This document shows positions 42,583-51,518 of a stretch of DNA of 64,000 nucleotides, piece after piece (position 1 is the first letter of the stretch; each line of letters starts with the position of its first letter). Source of the stretch: Flavobacterium sp. CECT 9288. GTDB taxonomy: Bacteria > Bacteroidota > Bacteroidia > Flavobacteriales > Flavobacteriaceae. Made by a program: the position numbers and the translations under genes. The stretch spans positions 124,001-188,000 of the forward strand of contig NZ_OU957226.1 of assembly GCF_918731615.1 (NCBI RefSeq), given 5' to 3'. The notes under the pieces are model-generated. The model worked only from the letters and a program-made list of their open reading frames with translations, was not told the origin of the DNA and ran no database searches.

Positions 42583-43593
42583 TTAGTAAATTAAAGGAAT
42601 TGCTACACAATACTCATTTTCTGTTTTTGTGAAAATGACATCCAAGTTAAACATGAGTTTGTAGTGTTTTTTTAGGTATTGGTTTCCTAGTTTAGAGCTG
42701 TTTAGTTTTTCAATCGTATTCAATTTGTTTTTTAGGAATATCGTGTTTTCATTTCGATACAATTCAATAATCAGAGGATTTTCTTCGCTTGCCTTGTTGT
42801 GTTTTATGGCATTTTCAATTCCTAATTGCAAAGTGCAAGGCAATATAAATCCTGTTGTGTCATTGATGCTTGAAACAACTTTATAAGCGTTGTTGAATCT
42901 TTTTTCAATTAGATTACGGTATCGTTTTGTAAATTCAAGCTCTTCAGATAGTGGTACAATTTCCTGTTCGTAATGGTCTAAAAAATAGCGGTACACTCCC
43001 GAAAAATCGTCGATAAAGTTTTCTAAATCTTCTGGATTTTTATGACTTAAGCTAGAAAGCACGCTCAAATTGTTGAATAGAAAATGCGGTTCAAGGTTTT
43101 TTTGTAGCATTTTAGATTTAAAAATTTCCTTTTCTCGCTCTAATCGTTCTATGTCGAGTTCCAACTTTTTAGAATCATTAAAATAAAGGTAAATTAGCGT
43201 AAACCCGCAGGTGTATAAGTGATAAGTAGTGATTCCGAAAGCAATATTACCAATCAAAAGCCAGGTTGACGTAGGTAAGCCGTGTACTAAATAGCGGTAA
43301 CAAATAAAAAATACACTGGTAAAAACAGCAAATACCAATAAGGAAAATACAAATGACAGTATGATTTTTTGGGTATTTTTGAACTGCTTTTTAGAGATGA
43401 TTTGCCATGATAAGTAAGAGCTAATAAAGGCCAGCAAACAAGTAAAGAGCCCAAAAACATGATCTTCGATTGCGAAAAAATTAATGGAACCAAACTTACG
43501 TGTTTGGTACAACGTATAAATCTGTGTAGTGTTGACACCAATTACCACTAGTATTGTGAAGAAAATATTTTTTAGACTACTTTTTGTTTTCAT
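42583..43593 (-). CDS. LytS/YehU-type sensor histidine kinase
   Basis: The 336-residue protein has four or five membrane segments in the first ~150 residues and no recognised extracellular sensor domain. A coiled linker leads to the His_kinase (PF06580) block: LQKNLEPHFLFNNLSVLSSL with the phospho-acceptor His, then the ATPase part with CTLQLGIENAIKHNKA (N-box). The G-box region is short, as is common in this group. It probably senses a membrane or small hydrophobic signal and phosphorylates the LytTR regulator that begins 2 bases after its stop. Confidence 0.9.
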   Translation of the reverse strand: MKTKSSLKNIFFTILVVIGVNTTQIYTLYQTRKFGSINFFAIEDHVFGLFTCLLAFISSYLSWQIISKKQFKNTQKIILSFVFSLLVFAVFTSVFFICYRYLVHGLPTSTWLLIGNIAFGITTYHLYTCGFTLIYLYFNDSKKLELDIERLEREKEIFKSKMLQKNLEPHFLFNNLSVLSSLSHKNPEDLENFIDDFSGVYRYFLDHYEQEIVPLSEELEFTKRYRNLIEKRFNNAYKVVSSINDTTGFILPCTLQLGIENAIKHNKASEENPLIIELYRNENTIFLKNKLNTIEKLNSSKLGNQYLKKHYKLMFNLDVIFTKTENEYCVAIPLIY

Positions 43594-43640
43594 TCCTGCT
43601 GTTTTTACAAATATAATAAAACCTTGTAAGGAGTATCAGT

Positions 43641-44375
43641 TTACAAATCTTCGGCAATCACATTTTTCATTTCGCCTTTTGTGTTGAATGTTTGTATTTT
43701 AGGATTGCCTTTTTCGTCAACATAAATCATTAGTTTGGGCTTTCCTGTGGCATCGTTTAAAAACAAACCTTGAGAGTTGCCTCTGGTTTTGCCCAAGAAC
43801 AATAGATTGCGTTCGCCATGTAGCTCATATATTTCATTTATCTTTTTTTTGCGTGTTTCAGGGTCGGTAATTTTTTCAGCTTGAGCAAAGAGTTCCATTC
43901 TTGTAGTAATGTTACTTTCTGCAGGATAATCATTGATGTTAATGCCACGTTGCGACATGATTTTGCCATTAACAATTGACTCTTGATTGGATAGTTGTAA
44001 AACTTGATCGTCCTTGTAGCGGTCCATTGTAATTGACATTCCAGAAATCAAGCCGTTCTTTGTTTGCTTTGTTTGATAAATAAGTCCACCACATTCATCG
44101 CCTTGATCGTTAAAGAAAATAAGTCCTGATGGTCTTTCTCGTTTTTCCCAATCTTTGCCATCCATTCTGCCTGAATGCTGCAATTCTTTATTGCTAAGAA
44201 CCATTCGTATAGTGCCATCGTTTTCAATAATATTGATTCTTTTTACGTTGATTTCTTCAAAATTTTCAATCTCTTTTAGTTTGTTAAAGGAGAATAAAAA
44301 AAAGCAAAGCATTAGTAAGGTTAAAAAAGTTGAGTAGCGCGTTAAAAATTTCAATTTTGCATCGGTTGTGTTCAT
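43641..44375 (-). CDS. Membrane-anchored hypothetical protein
   Basis: This 244-residue protein has one N-terminal membrane segment (YSTFLTLLMLCFFLFSF) and a large, probably extracytoplasmic, beta-rich domain. Repeating short units with ENDGTIRMVLSN and ATGKPKLMIYVDEKGNPKIQ suggest a repeated strand pattern near each end, with a helical part (ETRKKKINEIYELHG) between. I recognise no named family. It lies upstream of the kinase-regulator pair by 47 bases on the same strand, so it may be co-transcribed with them and contribute to sensing; this is inference. Confidence 0.6.
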   Translation of the reverse strand: MNTTDAKLKFLTRYSTFLTLLMLCFFLFSFNKLKEIENFEEINVKRINIIENDGTIRMVLSNKELQHSGRMDGKDWEKRERPSGLIFFNDQGDECGGLIYQTKQTKNGLISGMSITMDRYKDDQVLQLSNQESIVNGKIMSQRGININDYPAESNITTRMELFAQAEKITDPETRKKKINEIYELHGERNLLFLGKTRGNSQGLFLNDATGKPKLMIYVDEKGNPKIQTFNTKGEMKNVIAEDL

Positions 44376-44590
44376 GATATGTTGTTTTAAGGATTTCTAT
44401 GCTGCTAAAGTAGTAGCTCTATGAGTGCCTAAAAACGGATGAATTCTCAATTAGGGGAAAATGAACTTGAAACAAGGGAAATTTGAAATGAAATATAGAA
44501 GTAAAAGTGTTTTTTTAATTAAAACGCTGCGGTACTTTTACGAATGTATGCTGAGGTTGAGTCAGTGAATTGTGGTTCAGCAAGGCTCAA

Positions 44591-44622
44591 AAAAAAGCTT
44601 CTCGTGGTGAGAAGCTTTTTGT
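44591..44622. terminator. Bidirectional hairpin terminator
   Basis: AAGCTTCTC/GAGAAGCTT, 9-base perfect stem, 5-base loop, A-run before and T-run after; ends the DUF885 gene (- strand). The stem word is the same as at 41787-41811. Confidence 0.75.
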
Positions 44623-44635
44623 AATATGATTGTTT

Positions 44636-46399
44636 TTATTTTCCTTCAACCCACTCATTAATTTTTTGTTCCAATAAAGCCAAAGGCATCACACCTGATT
44701 CCAATACTTTTTCATGGAATTTTTTAATATCAAATTTGGTACCCAATTTAGTTTCAGCTTTTTTGCGAAGCTCCATTATTTTCAACTGTCCAATTTTATA
44801 AGACAAAGCTTGACCTGGAATAGCCATGTAGCGCTCTATTTCTGGAATAATACTCGCTTCACTTTCAGCTTCGTTGGCTAAGGAATATTTAATGGCCTGT
44901 TCTCTTGTCCAGCCTTTCGAATGTAAACCAGTATCAACTACTAAACGTACCGCACGGTGCATTTCGTTGCCTAGCATTCCAAAATATTGATACGGATCTT
45001 GGTATAAACCTAACTCTTTACCTAAACTTTCAGTGTACAAAGCCCAACCTTCGCCGTATGCGCCAAACCAATTGAATTTTCTGAAATCTGGAAGACTTTT
45101 GTTTTCTTGCTGTAATGAAATTTGAAAGTGATGCCCCGGAATGGCTTCGTGTAAAAACAAATCTTCGTCGCCATACATGTTGTATTCTTTTACATTCGGT
45201 ATCGGAACATAAAAAATCCCCGGACGCGTTCCATCAGCCGTTCCTTGATTGTACTCGGCACTAGCGGTTTGCTCTCTAAAAGCTTCAGTGCGTCTTACCT
45301 CGAATTTTGTTTTTGGTTGCAAAGCAAATAGCTTGTCAACATTAGGTTTAATTCGGGTGTAAATGCTGTTAAAGTTGGCAATTACCTCTTCTGGTTTGGT
45401 AAAAGGTTTTAATTCTTTTTTATTACGTACTTCTTCAAAAAACTCAATCAAAGTCCCTTTGAAACCAACTTGTGCTTTTACTTTTTCCATTTCGGCAGTC
45501 AGTCGCGCTACCTCTTTCAATCCTAATTCATGAATTTCCTCAGGAGTTTTATTGGTGGTAGTCCATTGTTTTACATATGCCGCATATAGTTTTTTTCCAA
45601 AAGGTAAACTGCCTATTCCGCTTGTTGCTCTTGATGCTGGCAGGTATTCTTTGTTCAGAAAATCAGCCATTTTCTTGTACTGCGGAATCAATTTAGTGGT
45701 GATTGTTGCCGTGTATTTTGCCGTTAAATCTTTCTTTATACTTTCAGGAAAAGATGCTGGCATTAATTTTATCGACGAATAAAATAAATTGTCTTCGATA
45801 TTTGGAGTTTCCATCGACGCAAACTGCGGAATCAATTTTACGGTTAGCGCTTTTGGTAAAACCACTCCTTTGTCTAATCCTTTTTTCATGTACACCATTG
45901 CCGAATCAATCCAAACGGCATATTTGTCCATTCGTTTTAAAAAGTTGGTGTAATCTTGTTCTGTTTTAAAAGGCTGAGCGCCAGTTCCACCTGCAAACTG
46001 ACCCATAGTCAAGTGTGTTCCCCAAAATTGATGTACCGGAATTAAATTAGTTGGCTGTTCTAACACTTCTTTTCCAACTTCTATTTCCCATTTGATGATT
46101 TCGTAACTGTTTTTTTCTTCTTCAGATAAATCCGCTACGTCAAAATTTTGCAATGCAGTTTGGTATTTGTCAAAAAAAGCAGCTTGCGTTTTTCTGTAAC
46201 TATCGGTCATTTCAAATTGTAGCTGATCGTTGTACTGGTTTTGACCACTTTGGGTTGCACCCAATGGATCTAGCGCATTCTTATCGTCAAAATAGCTTTT
46301 GGTTAAGCTAGTAAAATCTTGTTTTTTATTTTCAGATTTACAGTTTACCAATAGCAGGGCAGTTGTTACTGTAAAAAGTAGAACGGTTATTTTTTTCAT
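44636..46399 (-). CDS. DUF885 family metallopeptidase-like lipoprotein
   Basis: The 587-residue protein has a lipoprotein signal peptide (MKKITVLLFTVTTALLLVNC). The C-terminal half has the DUF885 signature FLHEAIPGHHFQISLQ (HExxxxH-like zinc site) near residue 419, WALYTESLGKELG and an EAESEASIIPEIERYMAIPG segment near the end. Such proteins are periplasmic or outer-membrane zinc-dependent hydrolases, probably peptidases. It stands alone, divergent from the M3 peptidase gene. The substrate is unknown. Confidence 0.87.
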   Translation of the reverse strand: MKKITVLLFTVTTALLLVNCKSENKKQDFTSLTKSYFDDKNALDPLGATQSGQNQYNDQLQFEMTDSYRKTQAAFFDKYQTALQNFDVADLSEEEKNSYEIIKWEIEVGKEVLEQPTNLIPVHQFWGTHLTMGQFAGGTGAQPFKTEQDYTNFLKRMDKYAVWIDSAMVYMKKGLDKGVVLPKALTVKLIPQFASMETPNIEDNLFYSSIKLMPASFPESIKKDLTAKYTATITTKLIPQYKKMADFLNKEYLPASRATSGIGSLPFGKKLYAAYVKQWTTTNKTPEEIHELGLKEVARLTAEMEKVKAQVGFKGTLIEFFEEVRNKKELKPFTKPEEVIANFNSIYTRIKPNVDKLFALQPKTKFEVRRTEAFREQTASAEYNQGTADGTRPGIFYVPIPNVKEYNMYGDEDLFLHEAIPGHHFQISLQQENKSLPDFRKFNWFGAYGEGWALYTESLGKELGLYQDPYQYFGMLGNEMHRAVRLVVDTGLHSKGWTREQAIKYSLANEAESEASIIPEIERYMAIPGQALSYKIGQLKIMELRKKAETKLGTKFDIKKFHEKVLESGVMPLALLEQKINEWVEGK

Positions 46400-46579
46400 A
46401 ATTTCGGTTTGTGATTTAAATAGCTAATGTATTGATTTTATTTCAATACTTAAATTAAGATCTTGAAATCCTTTTAGAGAACTAGCTCTTCTTTATCATA
46501 AAATTAAGTTAAGGCAAAGCTGTGATTGGTGTATGAAAAGGATTTAGGTTAAATTTACGTTACTAATTAACAAATTGAA

Positions 46580-48727
46580 ATGAGAAAGAAATCCCTTTTT
46601 CTGATGCTGGTCATCGGAAATATACTTACCATCCAAGCACAAGAAAAACAAGAATACACGACTATGAATCCATTTTTTCAGGCTTATAACACGCCTTTCA
46701 ATGTTCCGCCGTTTGACAAAATCAAGAACGAGCATTTTAAACCTGCTATTTTAGAAGGAATTGCGAAACATCAAGCTGAAATTGATGCTATTGCAAATAA
46801 TCCGCAACCTGCTACTTTTGAGAATACCATTTTAGCAATGGAAAATGCAGGTGAATTGTTAGCCAATGTGAATACGGTTTTTTCAAATTTGAACTCTGCT
46901 AATACCAACAAGGAGATTCAAAATATCGCCAAAGAAACAGCTCCTAATTTATCGGCGCACCGCGATAACATTTACTTGAACGAAAAATTATTTGCAAGAG
47001 TAAAGTCGCTTTGGAACCAAAAAGAAAGTTTGGGTTTGAATTTAGAGCAAGCTAAGATTTTAGACAATGCCTATAAAGATTTTGTTAGAAGTGGCGCTAA
47101 TTTGTCTCCAGCTGATAAAGAAACCTTGCGAAAAATAAACGGAACTTTATCGCTTACAAGCTTAAAGTACGGACAAAATATACTTTCTGAAACCAACGGT
47201 TATGAATTGGTTGTTGCTGATAAAAAAGATTTAGCAGGTTTGCCAAAAGGAATTGTTGATGCCGCTGCCGCAGATGCTAAAGCAAAGGGGAAAGATGGTA
47301 AATGGGTTTTTACACTTTCTAATTCGAGTGTAATGCCGTTTTTGCAATACAGTTCAAATAGAGAATTGCGCAAACAGATTTGGAATTCCTATCAAACAAG
47401 AGCGAATCATGATGATGCAGCCGATAATAAAAAAAATGCGGTAGAATTGGCTAATTTAAGAGGTCAAAAAGCGCGCTTATTGGGGTATACTTCACACGCA
47501 ACTTATGTCTTAGAAGAGTCGATGGCTAAAAAACCTGAAAACGTAAACAAATTATTGAATGATTTGTGGAAACCAGCTCTTGAAATGGCTAAAAATGAAG
47601 CGGCCGATATTCAAAAAATGATGGCTAAAGATGGTATTAAAGGTGCTGTTCAACCTTACGATTGGCGTTATTACACTGAAAAAATCAGAAAAGAGCGTTT
47701 TGATCTTGACGAAGAAGAATTGAAACCTTATTTCAGTTTAGACCAAGTGCGCAAAGGTGTTTTTCAGGTTACTGAAAATTTATACGGTATTCAAATTAAA
47801 CCATTAAGCAATGTGCCAACGTACCATGAGGATGTGACGGCTTGGGAAGTAACTGAGAAAGACGGAATGCACTTAGGTGTTTTGTACATGGATTTTCACC
47901 CGCGTGAGTCGAAACGTGGTGGCGCTTGGATGACATCCTACCGCAGCCAAAAAACGGTTGATGGCAAGCGTGTTGCTCCTGTAGTTTCTATCGTTTGTAA
48001 TTTTACAAAACCTACTGCTACCACTCCTGCGTTGTTAACTTTTGATGAAGTTTCTACCTTTTTTCATGAATTCGGTCATGCTTTACACGGTTTGTTGTCT
48101 AATGTAACGTACAGAAGTTTGGCAGGCACGAGCGTTCCAAGAGATTTTGTCGAACTACCATCACAAATTATGGAGAATTGGGCTGCAGAGCCTGAGGTTT
48201 TAAAAATTTACGCGAAGCACTACAAAACGGGCGAGGTGATTCCAGAAGCACTAGTAAACAAACTAAAAAAAGCAGGAACTTTTGACCAAGGTTTTACAAC
48301 GACAGAGTACCTTGCAGCTTCTTTATTAGATTTAGAATATCACTCACAAACCAAAGATATTACCGTTGATACCAATGCTTTCGAAAAAGCAGCTATGACA
48401 AAAATTGGTTTAATTCCATCAATTATTCCAAGATACCGCAGTACGTATTTTAGCCATATTTTTTCTGGCGGCTATTCTTCTGGGTATTACAGTTATATTT
48501 GGTCAGGTGTTTTAGATACTGATGCTTTTGAAGCTTTTAAAACAACAACTCTTTTCAATCCAGAGAAAGCTAAATTATTCCGTGAAAATGTGTTAGAAAA
48601 AGGAGGAACTGAGGATCCAATGGTTTTATACAAACGTTTCCGTGGCGCTGAGCCTAGCATTGAACCACTTTTAAGAAAGCGTGGTCTGGACAAAAAACAA
48701 GAGCCAGTAAAGAAATTAAAAGGCTAG
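46580..48727 (+). CDS. dcp: M3-family peptidyl-dipeptidase
   Basis: The 715-residue protein has a short signal peptide (MRKKSLFLMLVIGNILTIQAQ). The M3 core has the zinc site TFFHEFGHALHGL (HExxH) near residue 495, followed by the Glu ligand in VELPSQIMENW, and a substrate-loop region RSTYFSHIFSGGYSSGYYSY. The N-terminal ~250 residues are helical, as in Dcp. It removes C-terminal dipeptides from peptides, probably in the periplasm. It is monocistronic with a terminator downstream. Oligopeptidase A is the alternative subfamily; the length and SGGYSSGYYSY favour Dcp. Confidence 0.88.
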   Translation: MRKKSLFLMLVIGNILTIQAQEKQEYTTMNPFFQAYNTPFNVPPFDKIKNEHFKPAILEGIAKHQAEIDAIANNPQPATFENTILAMENAGELLANVNTVFSNLNSANTNKEIQNIAKETAPNLSAHRDNIYLNEKLFARVKSLWNQKESLGLNLEQAKILDNAYKDFVRSGANLSPADKETLRKINGTLSLTSLKYGQNILSETNGYELVVADKKDLAGLPKGIVDAAAADAKAKGKDGKWVFTLSNSSVMPFLQYSSNRELRKQIWNSYQTRANHDDAADNKKNAVELANLRGQKARLLGYTSHATYVLEESMAKKPENVNKLLNDLWKPALEMAKNEAADIQKMMAKDGIKGAVQPYDWRYYTEKIRKERFDLDEEELKPYFSLDQVRKGVFQVTENLYGIQIKPLSNVPTYHEDVTAWEVTEKDGMHLGVLYMDFHPRESKRGGAWMTSYRSQKTVDGKRVAPVVSIVCNFTKPTATTPALLTFDEVSTFFHEFGHALHGLLSNVTYRSLAGTSVPRDFVELPSQIMENWAAEPEVLKIYAKHYKTGEVIPEALVNKLKKAGTFDQGFTTTEYLAASLLDLEYHSQTKDITVDTNAFEKAAMTKIGLIPSIIPRYRSTYFSHIFSGGYSSGYYSYIWSGVLDTDAFEAFKTTTLFNPEKAKLFRENVLEKGGTEDPMVLYKRFRGAEPSIEPLLRKRGLDKKQEPVKKLKG

Positions 48728-48749
48728 TCCTAGTTATTGAATTCAAGAA

Positions 48750-48790
48750 AGCCCTAGAACAGCACTTTGCTATTGTAGGGCTTTTTTTTG
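48750..48790 (+). terminator. Rho-independent terminator after dcp
   Basis: Stem GCCCTA (48750-48755) with TAGGGC (48775-48780), then a long T-run to 48789. Confidence 0.7.
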
Positions 48791-48804
48791 ATATCAAAAA
48801 CAGC

Positions 48805-49166
48805 TTACCCGTGGTATACGCGAGAAGCTATTATTTTATCATCTTTAATTTCAAGGACCTCTGCAACAAGTAAATCTTCTTCACCTACAACGGTACGAAT
48901 ATATTCCATAAAAACACGGTCGCCATTTGCAGTAAGCGATTTTACTTTGTAATTCAAACTCGTAATCGTTCAAAGGCATCTTGCCACCAAGCTCTCAAAG
49001 CTTCTTTACCCGTCACAAAACCGTCACTTTCGGGTTTGTACATTTTTAATTTTGGACTATAATGTATGGCTTCATCATCATACAGAGATAGTAATTTTTC
49101 TAATTCTTTAGCATTGAAAGTTTCAAACCATTTAAAAGCAATAGATTGTAATTTTTCTGGAGTCAT
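48805..49166 (-). pseudogene. NTF2-like (SnoaL) protein with a one-base frameshift
   Basis: The first 68 residues (MTPEKLQSIAFKWFETFNAK onward to WWQDAFERL) look like a normal small NTF2/SnoaL-type protein. The frame then stops after Arg-Val, whereas LNYKVKSLTANGDRVFMEYI and the natural C-terminus (ending RVYHG) are in the next frame. One extra base near 48960 would give a complete 120-residue protein. Either the gene is inactivated or a base was missed in sequencing. Its function would be unknown; SnoaL-like proteins bind small ligands. Confidence 0.7.
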
Positions 49167-49242
49167 ACGTGTTTGTTAGTGTATAAAAAAATCCCTTTTC
49201 GAAAAAAAACGAAAGGGATTAAAATGAAATTTTGAAAAGCGT

Positions 49243-50151
49243 TTATACGTTTTTCAAATTGATAATTTCTTGTTCAGTAAGTAACCTCCAGTTTCCTCTT
49301 GGTAAATTCTTTTTGGTCAAACCAGCAAAAGCAACTCTGTCGATTCGCAATACATCATAGTCAAAATGCTCAAAAATAGAACGAACTACTTTTACATTAG
49401 CAGAACGCAATTGCAATCCAATTTCACTTTTTGCTTCACCTTCAATGTAGCTTACTTCTTCAACAAAAACACGGTGACCGTCTAGTGTTAATCCTTTTTG
49501 GATTTTTTCTAAATCTTCAAATTTTAGATTTTTGTCTAATGAAACTTGGTAAATCTTAGATGATTTTTGACTTGGTAACGTAAATTTACGAATCATATCA
49601 GTATCATTCGTGAACAACAACAAACCAGTTGTGTTTTTGTCCATTCTCCCAACCGCACCAATTTTTGCAGTCGTTGAACCTTTAACCAGTTCCAAAACGT
49701 TACGGTATTCCTGACCTTCGTCCATGGCAGTCGTAAAGTTTTTCGGTTTGTTCAACAAGATGTATACTTTTTTCTCCGGAGTCAATGTAGATCCATCAAA
49801 ATTCACAACATCACCTGGTTTTACCATGTATCCCATTTCGGTTACAGGAATTCCATTTACTTTTACCGTTCCAGATTGTATGTAAATATCGGCATCACGA
49901 CGTGAGCACGCACCAGAATTGGCAATATATTTATTCAAACGAATTTCGTCTTTTACTTTCGGTCTCTTTGGTGCTTGATTTGGTTTTTTCTCTACTTTGT
50001 CAGTAGCAATATCGGCAACTTTAGTAGTAACTTTAACTTTTTTCGGCCCTTGAGCGCGCTTCTGCATGGCAGGTTTTGGCTTATTCGAACTTGGTCTTGA
50101 GCTGTTTGCTCTTGGACCACTTTTCTTATTATTGCCTTCCTTGTTATTCAT
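49243..50151 (-). CDS. RsuA/RluB-family pseudouridine synthase with basic N-terminal extension
   Basis: This 302-residue protein starts with ~65 Lys/Arg/Pro/Asn-rich residues, common in Bacteroidetes members and likely to bind rRNA. An S4 domain follows (RLNKYIANSGACSRRDADIY, about 70-120), then the catalytic region with GAVGRMDKNTTGLLLFTND, in which Asp is the nucleophile. It converts a uridine in 23S or 16S rRNA to pseudouridine. The exact target cannot be decided from sequence; RluB is the closest in layout. It is monocistronic. Confidence 0.85.
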   Translation of the reverse strand: MNNKEGNNKKSGPRANSSRPSSNKPKPAMQKRAQGPKKVKVTTKVADIATDKVEKKPNQAPKRPKVKDEIRLNKYIANSGACSRRDADIYIQSGTVKVNGIPVTEMGYMVKPGDVVNFDGSTLTPEKKVYILLNKPKNFTTAMDEGQEYRNVLELVKGSTTAKIGAVGRMDKNTTGLLLFTNDTDMIRKFTLPSQKSSKIYQVSLDKNLKFEDLEKIQKGLTLDGHRVFVEEVSYIEGEAKSEIGLQLRSANVKVVRSIFEHFDYDVLRIDRVAFAGLTKKNLPRGNWRLLTEQEIINLKNV

Positions 50152-50281
50152 AATATTCCAATAATTTATGCAAAGATACTATTTATATACTTGACAATCA
50201 ATAACCACCAATTATAAAAACGCTAACTGGCTAGTTAGTAAGCTAATTAATGTATTTAAGTATCGTTTTTTTTGGAGCTAA

Positions 50282-50346
50282 TTCCCGCTATCCGTTGCAA
50301 TCTTTTCTTTTTTAAAGGGAAAAAGAAAAGGATTTTCACTGCAAAC
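50282..50346 (+). repeat. Dispersed hairpin repeat, diverged copy 4
   Basis: CCCGCTATCCGTTGCAATC, TTTTCTTTTTTAAAGG and AAAAGAAAAGGATT follow the order of copies 1 and 2, with arms AATCTTTTCTTTTT/AAAAAGAAAAGGATT that differ from the other copies yet still pair. The rest of 50152-50471 holds no gene. Confidence 0.55.
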
Positions 50347-50471
50347 GAAGTTCACTGAATTCCGCTGAAAGTAGAAATATAGTGAAGTAATCGGGGCTAT
50401 CTTCAATGAAACATTTGGTAGTCTTTCAGCGTATTTATGCAACCTTTTTATATGCTAGAACTAGAATAAAT

Positions 50472-51398
50472 TTAAACAGTCATCAATAATTTTTTTCCGT
50501 GCCACAGTACACTCGGATTAATGAGTACAATACAAAAAACACCTGCAACAATAAGAAATTTCAAGACGTTGTGAAGCAATAAAAATTGAGATTTAGCATT
50601 AGATTTCCACAAGTAAAGCAAGAAAAAAATCAAAACAATAAGGCTGGAGTAAAAGTAAATATCCATGTACCCCACATCATAAATAGCAATCAAAAGATAT
50701 ACAGGCACTATAGTGAGTAGGGTTAGTAAAGTAATGACTTTTTTAGATTGTGATTCGCCATACACCACAGGAATTGTCTGGTAACTATTGATTAAATCGC
50801 CTTTTAAGTTCTCTAAATCTTTGATCATTTCTCGTATGAGCAGTAATAAAAATAAAAAGGATGCATGAGCAAAAATAACCCCAAGTTGTTGTTTGTAATT
50901 TTCAATTTCTTCAAATGGAATCCGCGTATAAAAATACAGAAGTATCGCAAAAAAAGGCATTACAGCCAGAAACGAAGCGGTAAGATTTCCTATTATAGGA
51001 TGTTTTTTTATTTTATGGGAATAAAACCAAATAAAAAAGATGTATGCTGAAAAGAACAAAAATACACGCCAAGATACAAACAACGCCATCAAAGCTACGA
51101 TAAAGTTTAGTGTAAAATAGACTTGTAATTTGGTTTTTTGACTCACCAAACGATCTAACATCGATTTAGTAGGCCTGTTGATTAAATCCTTTTGACTGTC
51201 GTAAAAATTATTGATGATGTAACCCGAAGCAATCGTAAGTGACGAGGCAAAAACCAGTATAAAAAGATTGAAATTGAGAACAATGTCAAGTGCTCTTTTT
51301 TCTGGTGCCAATATAAAAATCGCCGAAAGATATTGTGCGATAATAATTACAGGTATGTTATATCCTCGCACAACAGAGAACAAACTTGCAATTTTCAT
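50472..51398 (-). CDS. UbiA-family prenyltransferase
   Basis: I start at ATG 51398 (MKIASLFSVVRGYNIPVIII); the product has 308 residues and about eight membrane segments. The first Asp-rich motif of the family appears as YIINNFYDSQKDLINRPTKS, and the second region as EMIKDLENLKGDLINSYQTI. UbiA-type enzymes transfer a prenyl chain from a diphosphate to an aromatic or glycerol-phosphate acceptor in the membrane. In Bacteroidetes, geranylgeranylglycerol-phosphate or menaquinone-related synthases look alike; the acceptor is not decided. It stands beside mevalonate-pathway genes, fitting a supply of isoprenoid diphosphate. Confidence 0.82.
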   Translation of the reverse strand: MKIASLFSVVRGYNIPVIIIAQYLSAIFILAPEKRALDIVLNFNLFILVFASSLTIASGYIINNFYDSQKDLINRPTKSMLDRLVSQKTKLQVYFTLNFIVALMALFVSWRVFLFFSAYIFFIWFYSHKIKKHPIIGNLTASFLAVMPFFAILLYFYTRIPFEEIENYKQQLGVIFAHASFLFLLLLIREMIKDLENLKGDLINSYQTIPVVYGESQSKKVITLLTLLTIVPVYLLIAIYDVGYMDIYFYSSLIVLIFFLLYLWKSNAKSQFLLLHNVLKFLIVAGVFCIVLINPSVLWHGKKLLMTV

Positions 51399-51480
51399 TA
51401 TTAGAAGTTTGTGCTGTCTGCTTAACATTTTAAATTGGTTAAAGAGTATTTGAGTACGTGGTACAAATGAGTGTATTAAG

Positions 51481-51518
51481 AAACTCCCTGATGAATGAGT
51501 CAGGGAGTTTGTATTTTT
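51481..51518. terminator. Hairpin between the GHMP kinase and UbiA genes
   Basis: AAACTCCCTGA (51481-51491) pairs with 51500-51510 (11-base stem), then a T-run on the + side. On the - strand it stands after the kinase stop, so it would at least weaken read-through into the UbiA gene. Confidence 0.6.
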
